Source: Mycobacterium florentinum
GTDB lineage: Bacteria > Actinomycetota > Actinomycetes > Mycobacteriales > Mycobacteriaceae
Reading direction: 5' to 3'
DNA length: 64,000 bases
NCBI RefSeq assembly: GCF_010730355.1
Contig: NZ_AP022576.1
Location: 5,952,001 to 6,016,000 of the forward strand
A program made the translations under genes and the position numbers. The notes under the pieces were generated by a model. The model did no database searches and was not told where the DNA came from. It saw only the letters and a list, made by a program, of their open reading frames with translations. This document shows positions 9,308 through 17,804 of the stretch, in pieces (within the stretch, counting starts at the first letter, position 1; each line of letters opens with the position of its first letter).

Positions 9308-9324
9308 AACTTATGGACCTAGGT
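9308..9324. promoter_or_regulatory. Motif-B-like element AACTTATGGACCTAGGT
   Basis: The element is 125 bases upstream of the P450 start. The 16-mer ACTTATGGACCTAGGT (9309-9324) matches ACTTACGACACTAGGT at 24100-24115, upstream of the paralogous cluster, at 11 of 16 positions. Sharing between two paralogous clusters supports regulatory meaning, but the arms are imperfect. Confidence 0.4.
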
Positions 9325-9466
9325 AAACTGTGTCAAGCATCACGATTGGGGCCACGATGGGTTCATGCCACTTTGTGTTGGTCACCATCAGTGCGGCTCT
9401 GGCTTACACCGCGCGCGGTGCGCGATGGGCGCGGAGTTCCTTCCGTCGCCCTCGTGAATGGTGTAA

Positions 9467-9483
9467 ACCTATTGATAGTAGGT
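9467..9483. promoter_or_regulatory. 17-bp perfect-arm inverted repeat ACCTA-N7-TAGGT (motif B)
   Basis: ACCTATTGATAGTAGGT has perfect 5-bp arms and ends 49 bases before the Rieske oxygenase ATG. It matches the copy at 32124-32140 at 13 of 17 positions. This is the best copy of motif B in the window and a likely operator for the Rieske/SDR unit. Confidence 0.55.
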
Positions 9484-9532
9484 ATTGGATGGAATACGCG
9501 TTGACGCGACGGATCGCGAGGAGGACGCGGCA

Positions 9533-10696
9533 ATGGCACGGGCTTTGACGGCGCAAGAAGGACGCATCGCAAAGGTGCTCGACCACCTGAAAAACGGCAC
9601 CACCGATGAATACGACCAGGTGGTGACGGTGCAGCCCGGTGAGTTCACCGACCCGGCGATCGCCGCGCGGGAACGGGAGCTGATATTCGGCAGGGTGCCG
9701 TCCATTGTGTGCCACGGCGACGAGATAGCGCGCCCGGGCGACTTTCTTACCGTGCAGATGCCGCGCAACAAGGTCATCGTGGTGCGTCAGCGAGACGGCA
9801 GCGTGAAGTCGTTTGTGAACCACTGCCGGCACCGCGGTGCGCTACTGGAGGACCGGGAGCGCGGTAGTTGTCGGCTGTTCTCCTGCGGATATCATCGCTG
9901 GTCTTACAATCCGGACGGTTCGCTGCGCGCGGTGACGCGCGGTAACACGTTCGGCGACGTGGATCGGGCCGCACACGGGCTCATCGAGTTGCCCACCGAG
10001 GAGCGCCACGGATTCGTGTGGATGGTCGACGAGGCTACTGCTTCCATCGACGTCGCCGACTGGCTGGGCGAAGCGGTCGACGAGATGCTGGCCGGCTACC
10101 GGATCGATCGGCTGGTCACTTTCCGCAGCGCCGGTTACGACGAGCCGGTCAACTGGAAGATCATGCAGGACGCGTTCATCGACAACTACCACATCCAGTA
10201 CGCGCACCCGAATTCTGCGGGAAAGCATGTGTACACCAACGTGCAGAGTGTCGAGGACTATGGCCGCCACGTCCGGATGACAACGCCGCGCAAATCGATC
10301 GACCGCGTGGTGGCCGACGAGCCGCCCTACGAGGGGTTGGCCAAGCACATCATCGAGGGACATTTCCTGTTGCCGAACAGCACCTTGCTGCGCCAAACCA
10401 CGCACTTCGAGTTGTTGACGTTTCGGCCTCATCCCAGTGAGCCGGGCCGGTGCCGGATGGAGATGCGACTCCTGGTGCCCACCGTCGAGGACACCGGAAT
10501 GGATGAGGCGAAGTGGCAACGGCTTTGGGAGAAGAACTGGGACATCCTGCAGGCAGTGCTCTACGACGAAGACTTTCCGCTGCTGCGCGGTTCGCAGGCA
10601 GCCATGGAAAGCGCAAACGCGGGTCCGATGCTGTTGGGGCGAAATGAGTTGGTGAACCATATATTCCGCCGAGAGTTGCACAAGCTGACCTCGTGA
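9533..10696 (+). CDS. Rieske non-heme iron oxygenase, alpha subunit
   Basis: 387 residues from ATG 9533, chosen because AGGAGG sits seven bases upstream; an in-frame TTG at 9485 lacks such a site. The Rieske [2Fe-2S] motif is C98-x-H100-x17-C118-x2-H121. The mononuclear iron site is visible as FIDNYHIQYAH (H220, H225), with a likely third ligand Asp in DEDFPLLRGSQ. Such enzymes insert oxygen into rings or C-H bonds, using electrons from a reductase and often a ferredoxin. No beta subunit or reductase is adjacent. The closest relative in the window is the enzyme at 20627-21805. The 3' end overlaps the next SDR start (GTGA). Confidence 0.93.
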   Translation: MARALTAQEGRIAKVLDHLKNGTTDEYDQVVTVQPGEFTDPAIAARERELIFGRVPSIVCHGDEIARPGDFLTVQMPRNKVIVVRQRDGSVKSFVNHCRHRGALLEDRERGSCRLFSCGYHRWSYNPDGSLRAVTRGNTFGDVDRAAHGLIELPTEERHGFVWMVDEATASIDVADWLGEAVDEMLAGYRIDRLVTFRSAGYDEPVNWKIMQDAFIDNYHIQYAHPNSAGKHVYTNVQSVEDYGRHVRMTTPRKSIDRVVADEPPYEGLAKHIIEGHFLLPNSTLLRQTTHFELLTFRPHPSEPGRCRMEMRLLVPTVEDTGMDEAKWQRLWEKNWDILQAVLYDEDFPLLRGSQAAMESANAGPMLLGRNELVNHIFRRELHKLTS

Positions 10697-11487
10697 CTGC
10701 CGATCAGCCGCGGGGCCGCAACGGTTCACCGGGCACCTACGATCTGACGGGCACGACTGTGGTAGTCACCGGTGGCAATACCGGGATCGGCGCCGCGCTG
10801 GCTCGCGGTGTCGGGCGAGCCGGTGCCGCGGTCGCGATCTGGGCGCGAAACGACGACCGCAATCAGGCCACCGTGGCAGCGTTGCGCGCCGAGGGGATCG
10901 AGGCATGGTCGGTGGTCTGCGATGTCGCTGTCGAACCCGATGTCGAACAGGCAATGGCCGCAACCCTGCAACGATTCGGTCGCGTCGACAGCCTGTTCGC
11001 CAATGCCGGCATCGCGGCCGCGACCCCGTACGTCGAAACGACGTTGGCCGATTGGCAGCGGGTCATGCAAACCAACCTGGACGGCAGCTTCCTCACCACC
11101 CGCGCCGCGGCCCGGCACATGATCGACCGGGGCAGCGGATCCATCGTGGTGGTGTCGTCGATGGTCTCGCGCTACGGTGCTGCTCGCCAGGCGGCGTATG
11201 CCGTCACCAAGAGCGGCTTGGTCGGTCTGGGCCGCACCCTCGCGGTGGAACTGGCCCGCCACGGCATCCGGGTGAACATCCTGGTCCCGGGATGGACGAT
11301 CACCGCGATGAACGAATTCCTGCGTGCCGACCCAAAGTTCATGAAAGCCGCGACTGCGCGAATTCCGGTGCGCCGCTGGGCGACCGATGAGGATTACCTC
11401 GACATCGCGCCGTTTCTCGCCCACAGCGGACTGACCTACCACACCGGCAATGAAGTGGTAGTCGACGGCGGCTATAGCGTGTTCTGA
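10693..11487 (+). CDS. Short-chain dehydrogenase/reductase
   Basis: 264 residues from a GTG overlapping the Rieske stop, so translation is probably coupled. The Rossmann glycine motif TGGNTGIGAAL, the ANAG segment, the catalytic Ser in VVVSSMVSR and YAVTK (Tyr and Lys) are all present, with a C-terminal GNEVVVDGGYSVF. It should oxidise a hydroxyl or reduce a carbonyl with NAD(P). Directly after the oxygenase, it may act on the hydroxylated product, for example by dehydrogenating a cis-diol or alcohol. That assignment is inference. Confidence 0.92.
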   Translation: MTADQPRGRNGSPGTYDLTGTTVVVTGGNTGIGAALARGVGRAGAAVAIWARNDDRNQATVAALRAEGIEAWSVVCDVAVEPDVEQAMAATLQRFGRVDSLFANAGIAAATPYVETTLADWQRVMQTNLDGSFLTTRAAARHMIDRGSGSIVVVSSMVSRYGAARQAAYAVTKSGLVGLGRTLAVELARHGIRVNILVPGWTITAMNEFLRADPKFMKAATARIPVRRWATDEDYLDIAPFLAHSGLTYHTGNEVVVDGGYSVF

Positions 11488-11520
11488 GCGCTGGCGACCA
11501 GTGGAAGGTGGAATGTAGCG

Positions 11521-12294
11521 GTGTCGACGACCGACGGTGTGCTCGACCTGTTCAGCATCACGGGGCGGGTGGCAATCGTGACCGGGGCGGGCAGCGGTCT
11601 GGGTGCCGGCTTCGCCCGCGCACTGGCCGAGGCCGGTGCCGATGTGGTGATTGCCGGTCGCCGGCAGGGCCACTTGGAAGCCGCCGCGCACAGCGTTCGC
11701 GCCGTGGGGCGCGAATGCCTGGCGGTAACCACCGACGTCACACGTCCGCAGGATTGTGCGGCTCTGGTCGAGGCGGCAGTCAACCAGTTCGGCCGCGTCG
11801 ACGTGCTGGTGAACAACGCCGGGATTTCCCACGTGACGCCCGCGTCGCGCGAACGACCCGAGGATTTCGCGTCGGTGGTCGAGGTGAACCTGTTCGGCGC
11901 CTATTGGGTGGCGCAGGCCTGTGCCGGTGTGATGGGCAGCGGCTCGAGCATCATCAATGTCTCCAGCATGCTCGGATTGGTCAAATCTCAACTGCCGCAA
12001 GCGGCTTATGCCGCGAGTAAGGCCGGACTGATCGGTCTGACCAGAGACTTGTCCAACCAGTGGGCCGCCCGCAAAGGCATTCGTGTCAATGCGATCGCGC
12101 CGGGATTCGTCGAGACCGACATGATCAGCGAGATGTCGGAGGAAACGCTGGGCCGTTTCCTGGCGGGATGTTCGCTGGGGCGGGTCGCCACTCAGCGCGA
12201 GATCGACGCTGTGGTGGTGTTTTTGGCCAGTCCGGCGTCCAGCTACATCACCGGCTCAACGATCGCCGTCGATGGAGGCACTTCGGGTCACTGA
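11521..12294 (+). CDS. Short-chain dehydrogenase/reductase
   Basis: 257 residues from GTG 11521. The motifs TGAGSGLGAGFA, NNAGIS, INVSSMLG and YAASK give the full classical SDR set, and the end reads ITGSTIAVDGGTSGH. It follows the previous SDR after 33 bases, so the Rieske oxygenase and two SDRs form one plus-strand unit. Two successive dehydrogenation steps on an oxygenase product are plausible. The gene is convergent with the membrane-protein operon that ends at 12309. Confidence 0.92.
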   Translation: MSTTDGVLDLFSITGRVAIVTGAGSGLGAGFARALAEAGADVVIAGRRQGHLEAAAHSVRAVGRECLAVTTDVTRPQDCAALVEAAVNQFGRVDVLVNNAGISHVTPASRERPEDFASVVEVNLFGAYWVAQACAGVMGSGSSIINVSSMLGLVKSQLPQAAYAASKAGLIGLTRDLSNQWAARKGIRVNAIAPGFVETDMISEMSEETLGRFLAGCSLGRVATQREIDAVVVFLASPASSYITGSTIAVDGGTSGH

Positions 12295-12314
12295 CCACGC
12301 GGCCCAGTTCAGTG
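12289..12314. terminator. Weak hairpin between convergent genes
   Basis: CACTGA (12289-12294) and TCAGTG (12309-12314) could form a 6-bp stem with a 14-base loop exactly between two convergent genes. There is no U-tract, so this is at best a weak bidirectional terminator. Confidence 0.25.
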
Positions 12315-13028
12315 CGCGACCGGTTCCAAAGTCTGCGACGCAGCCGCGATCTCGCGGGAAAGCTTCTGATGGATGGTGATGGTCATCGACATGATCCAGG
12401 TGACGAATGCCACGAGAGGGATGTACAAGCCGACCACTCCGTTCCACGCGAACGGCCCGTGCTTGAAGAACAACACACACCCGGCCGGGATGATCAGCAT
12501 CGCTACCCACAGGTTGAGGTATCCGAGCCATCGCGGTAGCACCGGCTCGCTACGGCGATCGATCAGGATCGCTACGGCTATCGCGAGTAATTGCACCCAG
12601 AGTGACCAGATGACGGTCACAAAAAGGATCCAGCCAAGGTCGTGCATCGCACGGGTCACGTCGGGCGCGCGGTCGTCGTACCGGAAGGCTACCGCCATCC
12701 AGACGCCGATCGGGGTGATGAACTCGAGAGACAGCAGCGCGCACGAAACCATCTGCACATCGGCCAGCGCCTTCGCACCTTCGATGCGTCTGATTTGGCC
12801 CGAGATCGCGATGGCCCACGGCACCAGCAGCGCCGAGCCTGCCATGGAAATAATCATCCCGAGCTTGATCGCGATCGAGTGATCCGCGTAGAGGCGCACG
12901 ATATCGGCCGCGCTGGCGCTGGGACGCGAGGGCGGTATGAACCCCGCGATGAACAGGAACGCGCCCAGCCACAACGCGATCATGGCCGGGCCCGTCCAAA
13001 TGAGGACCCGCTGAACTCTCGCTTCCAT
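12309..13028 (-). CDS. Six-helix membrane protein of unnamed mycobacterial family
   Basis: 239 residues from ATG 13028, with AGGAGG upstream. Six hydrophobic segments lie near 9-30, 53-76, 90-112, 130-156, 168-188 and 197-219. Family hallmarks shared with 13998-14738 and 61135-61887 are an early FIPPSRPSAS-type segment and a late PRWLGYLNLWVAMLIIPAG...FFKHGPFAWNG stretch. I do not recognise a characterised function. It is the last gene of a four-gene minus-strand unit with orphan oxidase subunits III and IV, which suggests a role linked to an electron-transfer complex in the membrane. Confidence 0.85.
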   Translation of the reverse strand: MEARVQRVLIWTGPAMIALWLGAFLFIAGFIPPSRPSASAADIVRLYADHSIAIKLGMIISMAGSALLVPWAIAISGQIRRIEGAKALADVQMVSCALLSLEFITPIGVWMAVAFRYDDRAPDVTRAMHDLGWILFVTVIWSLWVQLLAIAVAILIDRRSEPVLPRWLGYLNLWVAMLIIPAGCVLFFKHGPFAWNGVVGLYIPLVAFVTWIMSMTITIHQKLSREIAAASQTLEPVAH

Positions 13029-13078
13029 TGCTACCTCCTGGCAAAACTGTTGTCGGGCGCCGTGGCTACGTCAAGTGT

Positions 13079-13351
13079 TTAGGCGAAAATAAAAACCCCC
13101 AGGAGCAGCGCGCACACTACGACGCAGTACGTTTCGAACAATCCGCGCAGGACATTTGGTGCCTCCCGCAGCTCCATGAAGTACAGGCCGACCAAACGGA
13201 CCTTGATGAAGGCGATCAGCAAGATGATCACGCTGGCCAGCTGGTGATTGGCCATGCCGTGCTGAGTTCCCAGCGCCCAGGACACACCGGTGGCGGCTAT
13301 CAGTACCAGCCACACCGCTGTGGCGGGCGTGCGGATCAGGGCTGTCGTCAT
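13079..13351 (-). CDS. Prokaryotic cytochrome-oxidase subunit IV-like small membrane protein
   Basis: 90 residues from ATG 13351, with AGGTGA upstream. Three hydrophobic helices are visible, including the typical segment IAFIKVRLVGLYFMELREAP of the bacterial COX4 family. It starts five bases after the subunit III-like gene stops. No catalytic subunit I or copper subunit II is encoded nearby. It may therefore be an accessory that joins an oxidase or another membrane complex encoded elsewhere. Confidence 0.87.
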   Translation of the reverse strand: MTTALIRTPATAVWLVLIAATGVSWALGTQHGMANHQLASVIILLIAFIKVRLVGLYFMELREAPNVLRGLFETYCVVVCALLLGVFIFA

Positions 13352-13356
13352 CGGTC

Positions 13357-13959
13357 TCACCTGACCAGGAAAATCAGCGGGAAAAGGACAAGCCACAGCA
13401 GATCGACCATGTGCCAGAAGCAGGCGCCGCCCTCGAAGAACGCCCACTGATGTTGGGATAGGTCGGGTTTGCGGGCCAAGAAGACCAGTGCGGTGAGCAC
13501 CCCTAATCCGAGTATCAGGTGAAAAAGGTGCAAGCCGGTCAGCACGAAATACAGCAGGTAGAAATTGTTGGTCGTCGGGATCTGGTGTGCTGCAATCCGT
13601 TCGGAGTATTCGAAAACCTTGACGACGATGAACGCCACGCCGCACAGAAATGCGCCGGAGATCAGGCGTTGTGCCAGAAGCCGTTCCGTGGACCTCATAG
13701 CCCGGACCGCCAACACCACGAATAGAGAACTGATCAGTAGGAAAACGGTGTTGACCGCGCCGAAATTCTTGTTCAGGGTGGACTGCGACAGATCGAAGAG
13801 ATCGGTGTGCTTGCTGCGCTGGACCAGATAGTAGGTAAAGAAGACGGCGAACACGCAGATGTCACCGAGGATGAAGATCCAGACGCCCGCTTCGCCGGGA
13901 ATTCTCTTCGACGTCTTCGCCGCGAGCGGTTGAGAAGGCTCAGTGACTATGGGCTGCAA
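13357..13959 (-). CDS. Heme-copper oxidase subunit III-like (NorE/CoxC-type) protein
   Basis: About 200 residues, probably from a TTG at 13959 with a G-rich stretch eight bases upstream; no ATG or GTG fits in frame. The segments PGEAGVWIFILGDICVFAVFF, FYLLYFVLTGLHLFHLILG and FEGGACFWHMVDLLWLVLFPLIF are diagnostic of the CoxC/NorE family. Subunit III normally supports a catalytic subunit I, which is absent here. The gene lies between a six-helix membrane protein and a subunit IV-like gene in one operon. The TTG start is uncertain. Confidence 0.87.
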   Translation of the reverse strand: MQPIVTEPSQPLAAKTSKRIPGEAGVWIFILGDICVFAVFFTYYLVQRSKHTDLFDLSQSTLNKNFGAVNTVFLLISSLFVVLAVRAMRSTERLLAQRLISGAFLCGVAFIVVKVFEYSERIAAHQIPTTNNFYLLYFVLTGLHLFHLILGLGVLTALVFLARKPDLSQHQWAFFEGGACFWHMVDLLWLVLFPLIFLVR

Positions 13960-13997
13960 GCGATCTGCCCCCCATCCAAATGTTGTAGTCCCACGGC

Positions 13998-14738
13998 TCA
14001 GACGGTGGCCAGTTCCGGCCGATTCTCGACAGGTCGTGTCTTCTGCCTGTTGATGGCCTGCAGAGTCAACACCGACATGGCGATCATCCAGCCGAAGAAG
14101 ATCGCGAAGGGGATCCAGAAGGCGCCGACCCCGTTGTAGGCGAACAGCCCGTCGTGGAAGAACACGATCAGCCCGGCGGGGAAGATCAGGATGGCGCACC
14201 AGAAGTTCAGGTAGGCGACCCAACGGGGATACAGCGTGGGCACATTGTGATCCTTGATGATCGCCAGGCCGATGACGGCCATCCACAACGCGAATGGTGG
14301 CCAGGTGAACAGGAAGTCGAACCACACCCAGTCGTTCATGATCTGCATCACCGAAGGGTCGAGCGACTCCGGACGGAACGCGATGACGCCCCATGTCATC
14401 GGGATCAGGATGAAGAAGACATAGCCGCCGCCCTGTAGCGCGATCGAGGAGTAGGTCAGTATCGGCCAACCACGCTCCATCTTGCGGATGAAGATGGTGA
14501 TCGCCATGCACCACGTTGCCCAGAACGACCAGAAGATGCACTGGATCAAACAACCCAATCGGATCTCGTTACGTCGGTCGATGAACCTTTGGGCCAGTTC
14601 CTTTGCCGACAGGGCCGGGGATGGTGGCGGGATGAAATGCATCATGAACCCTTGAGCCACGATCATCGCCACGATCAGCGCGATGCCCGACCAGACGGCG
14701 GCCTTCGCCAGGCCCGAGTCCAGTTCGACCTTCTTCAT
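13998..14738 (-). CDS. Six-helix membrane protein, paralogue of 12309-13028
   Basis: 246 residues from ATG 14738 with GAGG upstream. The features IPPPSPALSAKELAQRF, IRLGCLIQCIFWSFWATW and PRWVAYLNFWCAILIFPAG...FFHDGLFAYNG match the family seen at 12309 and 61135. It is the first gene of the subunit III/IV operon and lies downstream of a strong palindromic operator at 14787. The function is unknown. Because two paralogues bracket oxidase-type subunits, they could form one hetero-oligomeric membrane complex. Confidence 0.85.
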   Translation of the reverse strand: MKKVELDSGLAKAAVWSGIALIVAMIVAQGFMMHFIPPPSPALSAKELAQRFIDRRNEIRLGCLIQCIFWSFWATWCMAITIFIRKMERGWPILTYSSIALQGGGYVFFILIPMTWGVIAFRPESLDPSVMQIMNDWVWFDFLFTWPPFALWMAVIGLAIIKDHNVPTLYPRWVAYLNFWCAILIFPAGLIVFFHDGLFAYNGVGAFWIPFAIFFGWMIAMSVLTLQAINRQKTRPVENRPELATV

Positions 14739-14786
14739 GATGCGTCCTCACTCCCTAACGTCCTCTGATAAGTGACACTATCTTAG

Positions 14787-14807
14787 ATCGTAAGTGTTAC
14801 TTACGAT
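14787..14807. promoter_or_regulatory. Palindromic operator, arms ATCGTAAGT / ACTTACGAT
   Basis: Two perfect 9-bp arms separated by three bases (GTT) lie between the membrane-protein operon (start 14738) and the divergent TetR gene (14946). This is the size and placement expected for a TetR-family operator controlling both directions. A smaller palindrome AGTGACACT (14771-14779) lies next to it. Confidence 0.7.
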
Positions 14808-14945
14808 AGGGGTAATAATTGGCATGGCTGCCAGACAACGATCCCGATCCGTGGTCGACTCGGGTTAAAGTCAGGGGCATTGTCGTTGAGCAGGGAGGAC
14901 CGGGATGTCACGTTCGGTGTTGACGGCGGGATCTCACCGCTAGCC

Positions 14946-15590
14946 ATGTCGGTGACCAGCCCTCGCAACGGACGCCGCGGCGCCGAGGAGATCAGACGCC
15001 TCGTCCTACAGGCCGCGCATCGCCTCTTTTCCGAACAGGGTTATCACGGCACCACGACCCGTCAGATCGCTGACGAGGCCGGCGTCGGGGAGTCGGTTTT
15101 GTTCCGCAACTTCGGCAGCAAGGCCCAGCTGTTCGAGACGACGGTCGTCGCGCCGTTCTCCGATTTCGTGAACCACTGGGCCACGACGTGGAACGTGCGC
15201 ATGACGTCGGAGACCGACCCCGCGGAGATAGCGCGTTCGTTCGTCAAGGGCTTTTACGGCCTGGCCGATGAGCACAAGGAGCTATTTCGGACGCTCATGG
15301 CGGCGCGGGTAAAGGGCGGTGAGCCGGTACTCGCCGAGGTGGCCGCGCGGGTGAGCGCGAAGCTCGCGGACAATCTGCGCACGGTGCGGCTCGTGCTGAC
15401 CGAACATGGTGCGGCGCGGCACTTCCGTGAGCTCGATGCCCCGGTGACCGTCGCGCTGTCGGTCGGGTCGGTGCTGTCGTTGGTGCTGCTCGACGACTGG
15501 CTTTTTCCGTCGGATCAACGACGTCCGGGCCGTAGCCGACAGATCGAAGAAGCGGTGCAGATGCTGCTCTACGGAGTGACCGGCCGCTGA
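14946..15590 (+). CDS. TetR-family transcriptional regulator
   Basis: About 214 residues from ATG 14946. An upstream in-frame TTG at 14880 would add 22 residues that lie before the family domain, so I prefer 14946, although neither start has a strong ribosome site. The N-terminal helix-turn-helix is clear: RLFSEQGYHGTTTRQIADEAGVGESVLFRNFGSK. The rest is a helical ligand-binding domain. It probably controls the divergent operon 12309-14738 through the palindrome at 14787-14807. The last 22 bases overlap the convergent TetR gene that ends at 15569. Confidence 0.9.
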   Translation: MSVTSPRNGRRGAEEIRRLVLQAAHRLFSEQGYHGTTTRQIADEAGVGESVLFRNFGSKAQLFETTVVAPFSDFVNHWATTWNVRMTSETDPAEIARSFVKGFYGLADEHKELFRTLMAARVKGGEPVLAEVAARVSAKLADNLRTVRLVLTEHGAARHFRELDAPVTVALSVGSVLSLVLLDDWLFPSDQRRPGRSRQIEEAVQMLLYGVTGR

Positions 15591-16288
15591 AACGCGGGCA
15601 GTACAAACGTTTTCAGCAACAGGCGGGTACCCGGGTCGTCGGTTCCGATCACATCGTGGCGCCCGACGAGGACGAACTGCACCAATGCCAGCCACTGGCC
15701 GACGGCCAACAGATCGAGGTCCGAACGGATATCGCCGCGGTGGATCGCCAGCCTCAACACCGGCTCCCACATCTCGGCGGTGAGTTCGGCGAGCAGTACG
15801 GATCCGTTGAGGATCGGGGTGGTCACACCCAGATATTCGGGGCCGACCAGAATCCGCACGATCGGATCCCTTCGACCGTGGTCGATGAGGTACAGCAGGC
15901 CCTCGACGAGTTGGTCGTCGAACGACTCAAATCCGAAGATGTAATTGCGGGCCCGGTCGAACAACATCCGGGCGCGCCGTTCGATCAACGCCCCCAGCAG
16001 ATTGTCGCGGTCCCCGAAATAGCGGTACACGGTAGGACGGGAGACTCCGGCCTGCCTTCCGATGTCATCCATCGTGGTCTTCGAGACGCCGTAGCGCGCA
16101 ATGACATTCTCGGCCGCGGTGAGGATTTGTTCGCGTGCCTCGGTGGCGTTGCCGCTCAGAACGCTGCTGTTGGTGCGTCGTTTGGTCCTGCCATGGCCGG
16201 CGAGGCGCAGTGACGTTCCCGGCGCGAGCAGCATCCCCGCGTCGGGCCCGGCGTCATCGCGCGCGGGAAAATCGTCGGCCGATGTCAT
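15569..16288 (-). CDS. TetR-family transcriptional regulator
   Basis: 239 residues from ATG 16288, with AGAGGA upstream. After a 50-residue polar N-terminal tail, the HTH reads YGVSKTTMDDIGRQAGVSRPTVYRYFGDRDNL. The gene overlaps the end of the acyl-CoA synthetase gene by 35 bases and is the last gene of the eight-gene minus-strand operon that begins at 23967. It probably regulates that operon, and its operon position suggests feedback control. The long N-terminal tail is unusual for TetR proteins. Confidence 0.9.
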   Translation of the reverse strand: MTSADDFPARDDAGPDAGMLLAPGTSLRLAGHGRTKRRTNSSVLSGNATEAREQILTAAENVIARYGVSKTTMDDIGRQAGVSRPTVYRYFGDRDNLLGALIERRARMLFDRARNYIFGFESFDDQLVEGLLYLIDHGRRDPIVRILVGPEYLGVTTPILNGSVLLAELTAEMWEPVLRLAIHRGDIRSDLDLLAVGQWLALVQFVLVGRHDVIGTDDPGTRLLLKTFVLPAFQRPVTP

Positions 16289-17780
16289 GATATTCCTCTC
16301 GGACGGCCTGTTTGGCGATCTTGCCGCTGGGCAACCGGGGCAGCGGTTCGGATCGCAGCACCACATACCGCGGCACCTTGTAGTCGGACAGCAGTTGCTC
16401 GCAGTGCCCGATTACCGCTGCCTCATCGAGGCCTTCGGCTCCGGGTGCCACCGTGATGATCGCGGCGGGTGTCTCACCGAAACGTGGGTCGGAGGCGGCG
16501 ATGACGGCGACCTCGGCGACGCCGTCAAGACTCGCGATGGCCGCTTCCAGCTCCACCGGTGAGATGTTGATCCCGCCGGAAATGATCAAGTCTTTGATGC
16601 GATCGACGAAGGTGATACGCCCTTGTGCGTCAGCTTTTCCCAGATCGCCACTGTGCAGCCAGCCGTCACGGATCGCCACCGAGGTGGTTTGCGGATCGTC
16701 CCAATATCCCGGGGTGACGCCGGGACCGCGGACCACGATCTCGCCGTGCTGGCCGGGTTCGGCCGGCGAGCCGTCGTCGGCCATCACCGCCACCTCGGTG
16801 AAGATCGAGCCCATGCCGCACGAGTCGGGATGGTCCAGCGCGTCGGCCAACTGCGTCGCCGTCGCCACGCCGCCGGCCTCGGTCATCCCGTAGATCTGGC
16901 GCAGCAACACCCCTTTGTCCGCCCAGCGTTTCAACAGGTCGGTCGGCACCGCCGCGCCGCCGACGATCGCGGTTTGCAGGGAGCTCAGGTCGGCATTGTC
17001 GAATTCTTCTGCCCGAGAAAGAGACTCGAAGATCAGCGGAACGCCGAAGATGGCGCGTACCGAGTGTTGTTCGATCAGATTCACCGCGCGGGACGGATTG
17101 AGTTCCGGTTCGACCACCAGGGTTCCACCCAATACGGTGGTGATCAGCAGTCCGTACACCAGCCCCGGGGTGAAGGCCAACGGCAGCACCAGCAGTGTCA
17201 CCGTGCCCGGCCGGAAACCCTCTTCGGTCAGCGTGTTCTCCAGCACGATGGATAGCAAGGTGTTGCTGGTCAGGATCACACCCTTGGACAGGCCCGTGGA
17301 GCCGCTGGTGAAAATCACCGCGATCGGCTCCCCGCCCGCTGGATCGACGCGGAAATCGTCGGGCGCACCGGTGCGTTCCGCGTCGACGCTGTCAAAAGCC
17401 AGTACTCCGAATTCGCGGCCTGCCTGGCGTGCCTCGTGGGCGACGGCAGTATGGGAGGTCGCGGTGATCAGCAGGCTGAGCCCGGCGTCGTCGGCGATCT
17501 TGCGGACCTCCGCGGGCTTGAGGCGCGCGTTGAACGGCACCAGCACCGCTCCGGCCTTCATGATTGCCAGCGCCGCCACCGGCCATTGCAGCGCGTTGGG
17601 GGCCAGCAATCCGACGCGGTCGCCGGGCTTGACACCGTCGTCGGCCAAGCGCCGCGCCAACCGCCCGGACCAGTCGTGCAGTTGTCGATAGCTGAGTTGC
17701 TCCTCGCCCAGGATGACCGCGGGCTGGTCGCCCTTGGTTCTTGCCCACCAGTGCAGTGCGGAGCCGACTGTCGCGGCCAT
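16254..17780 (-). CDS. AMP-dependent acyl-CoA synthetase (FadD-like)
   Basis: 508 residues from ATG 17780, with AGGAGG six bases upstream. The P-loop-like AMP-binding motif FTSGSTGLSKG, YGMTEAGG, the LHSGDLGKAD...FVDRIKDLIISGG hinge and the C-terminal lysine motif PRLPSGKIAKQA are all present. It converts a carboxylic acid to its CoA thioester through an acyl-adenylate. It follows the thiolase-like gene by 24 bases in the operon. The substrate is likely the acid produced by the P450/Rieske/SDR enzymes of the same operon, which is inference. Confidence 0.93.
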   Translation of the reverse strand: MAATVGSALHWWARTKGDQPAVILGEEQLSYRQLHDWSGRLARRLADDGVKPGDRVGLLAPNALQWPVAALAIMKAGAVLVPFNARLKPAEVRKIADDAGLSLLITATSHTAVAHEARQAGREFGVLAFDSVDAERTGAPDDFRVDPAGGEPIAVIFTSGSTGLSKGVILTSNTLLSIVLENTLTEEGFRPGTVTLLVLPLAFTPGLVYGLLITTVLGGTLVVEPELNPSRAVNLIEQHSVRAIFGVPLIFESLSRAEEFDNADLSSLQTAIVGGAAVPTDLLKRWADKGVLLRQIYGMTEAGGVATATQLADALDHPDSCGMGSIFTEVAVMADDGSPAEPGQHGEIVVRGPGVTPGYWDDPQTTSVAIRDGWLHSGDLGKADAQGRITFVDRIKDLIISGGINISPVELEAAIASLDGVAEVAVIAASDPRFGETPAAIITVAPGAEGLDEAAVIGHCEQLLSDYKVPRYVVLRSEPLPRLPSGKIAKQAVREEYHDIGRRFSRAR

Positions 17781-17804
17781 GTTCCTCCTCGATTCCCCGA
17801 CGGG

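Larger units (their letters stand above)
9184..9532. other. Divergent control region between P450 and Rieske oxygenase genes
   Basis: This 349-base non-coding stretch separates two divergent genes. It contains a perfect motif B copy at 9467-9483 near the Rieske gene and a weaker relative at 9308-9324 near the P450 gene. AGGAGG at 9520-9525 is the Shine-Dalgarno for the Rieske start at 9533. No open frame here has family features. Confidence 0.6.
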
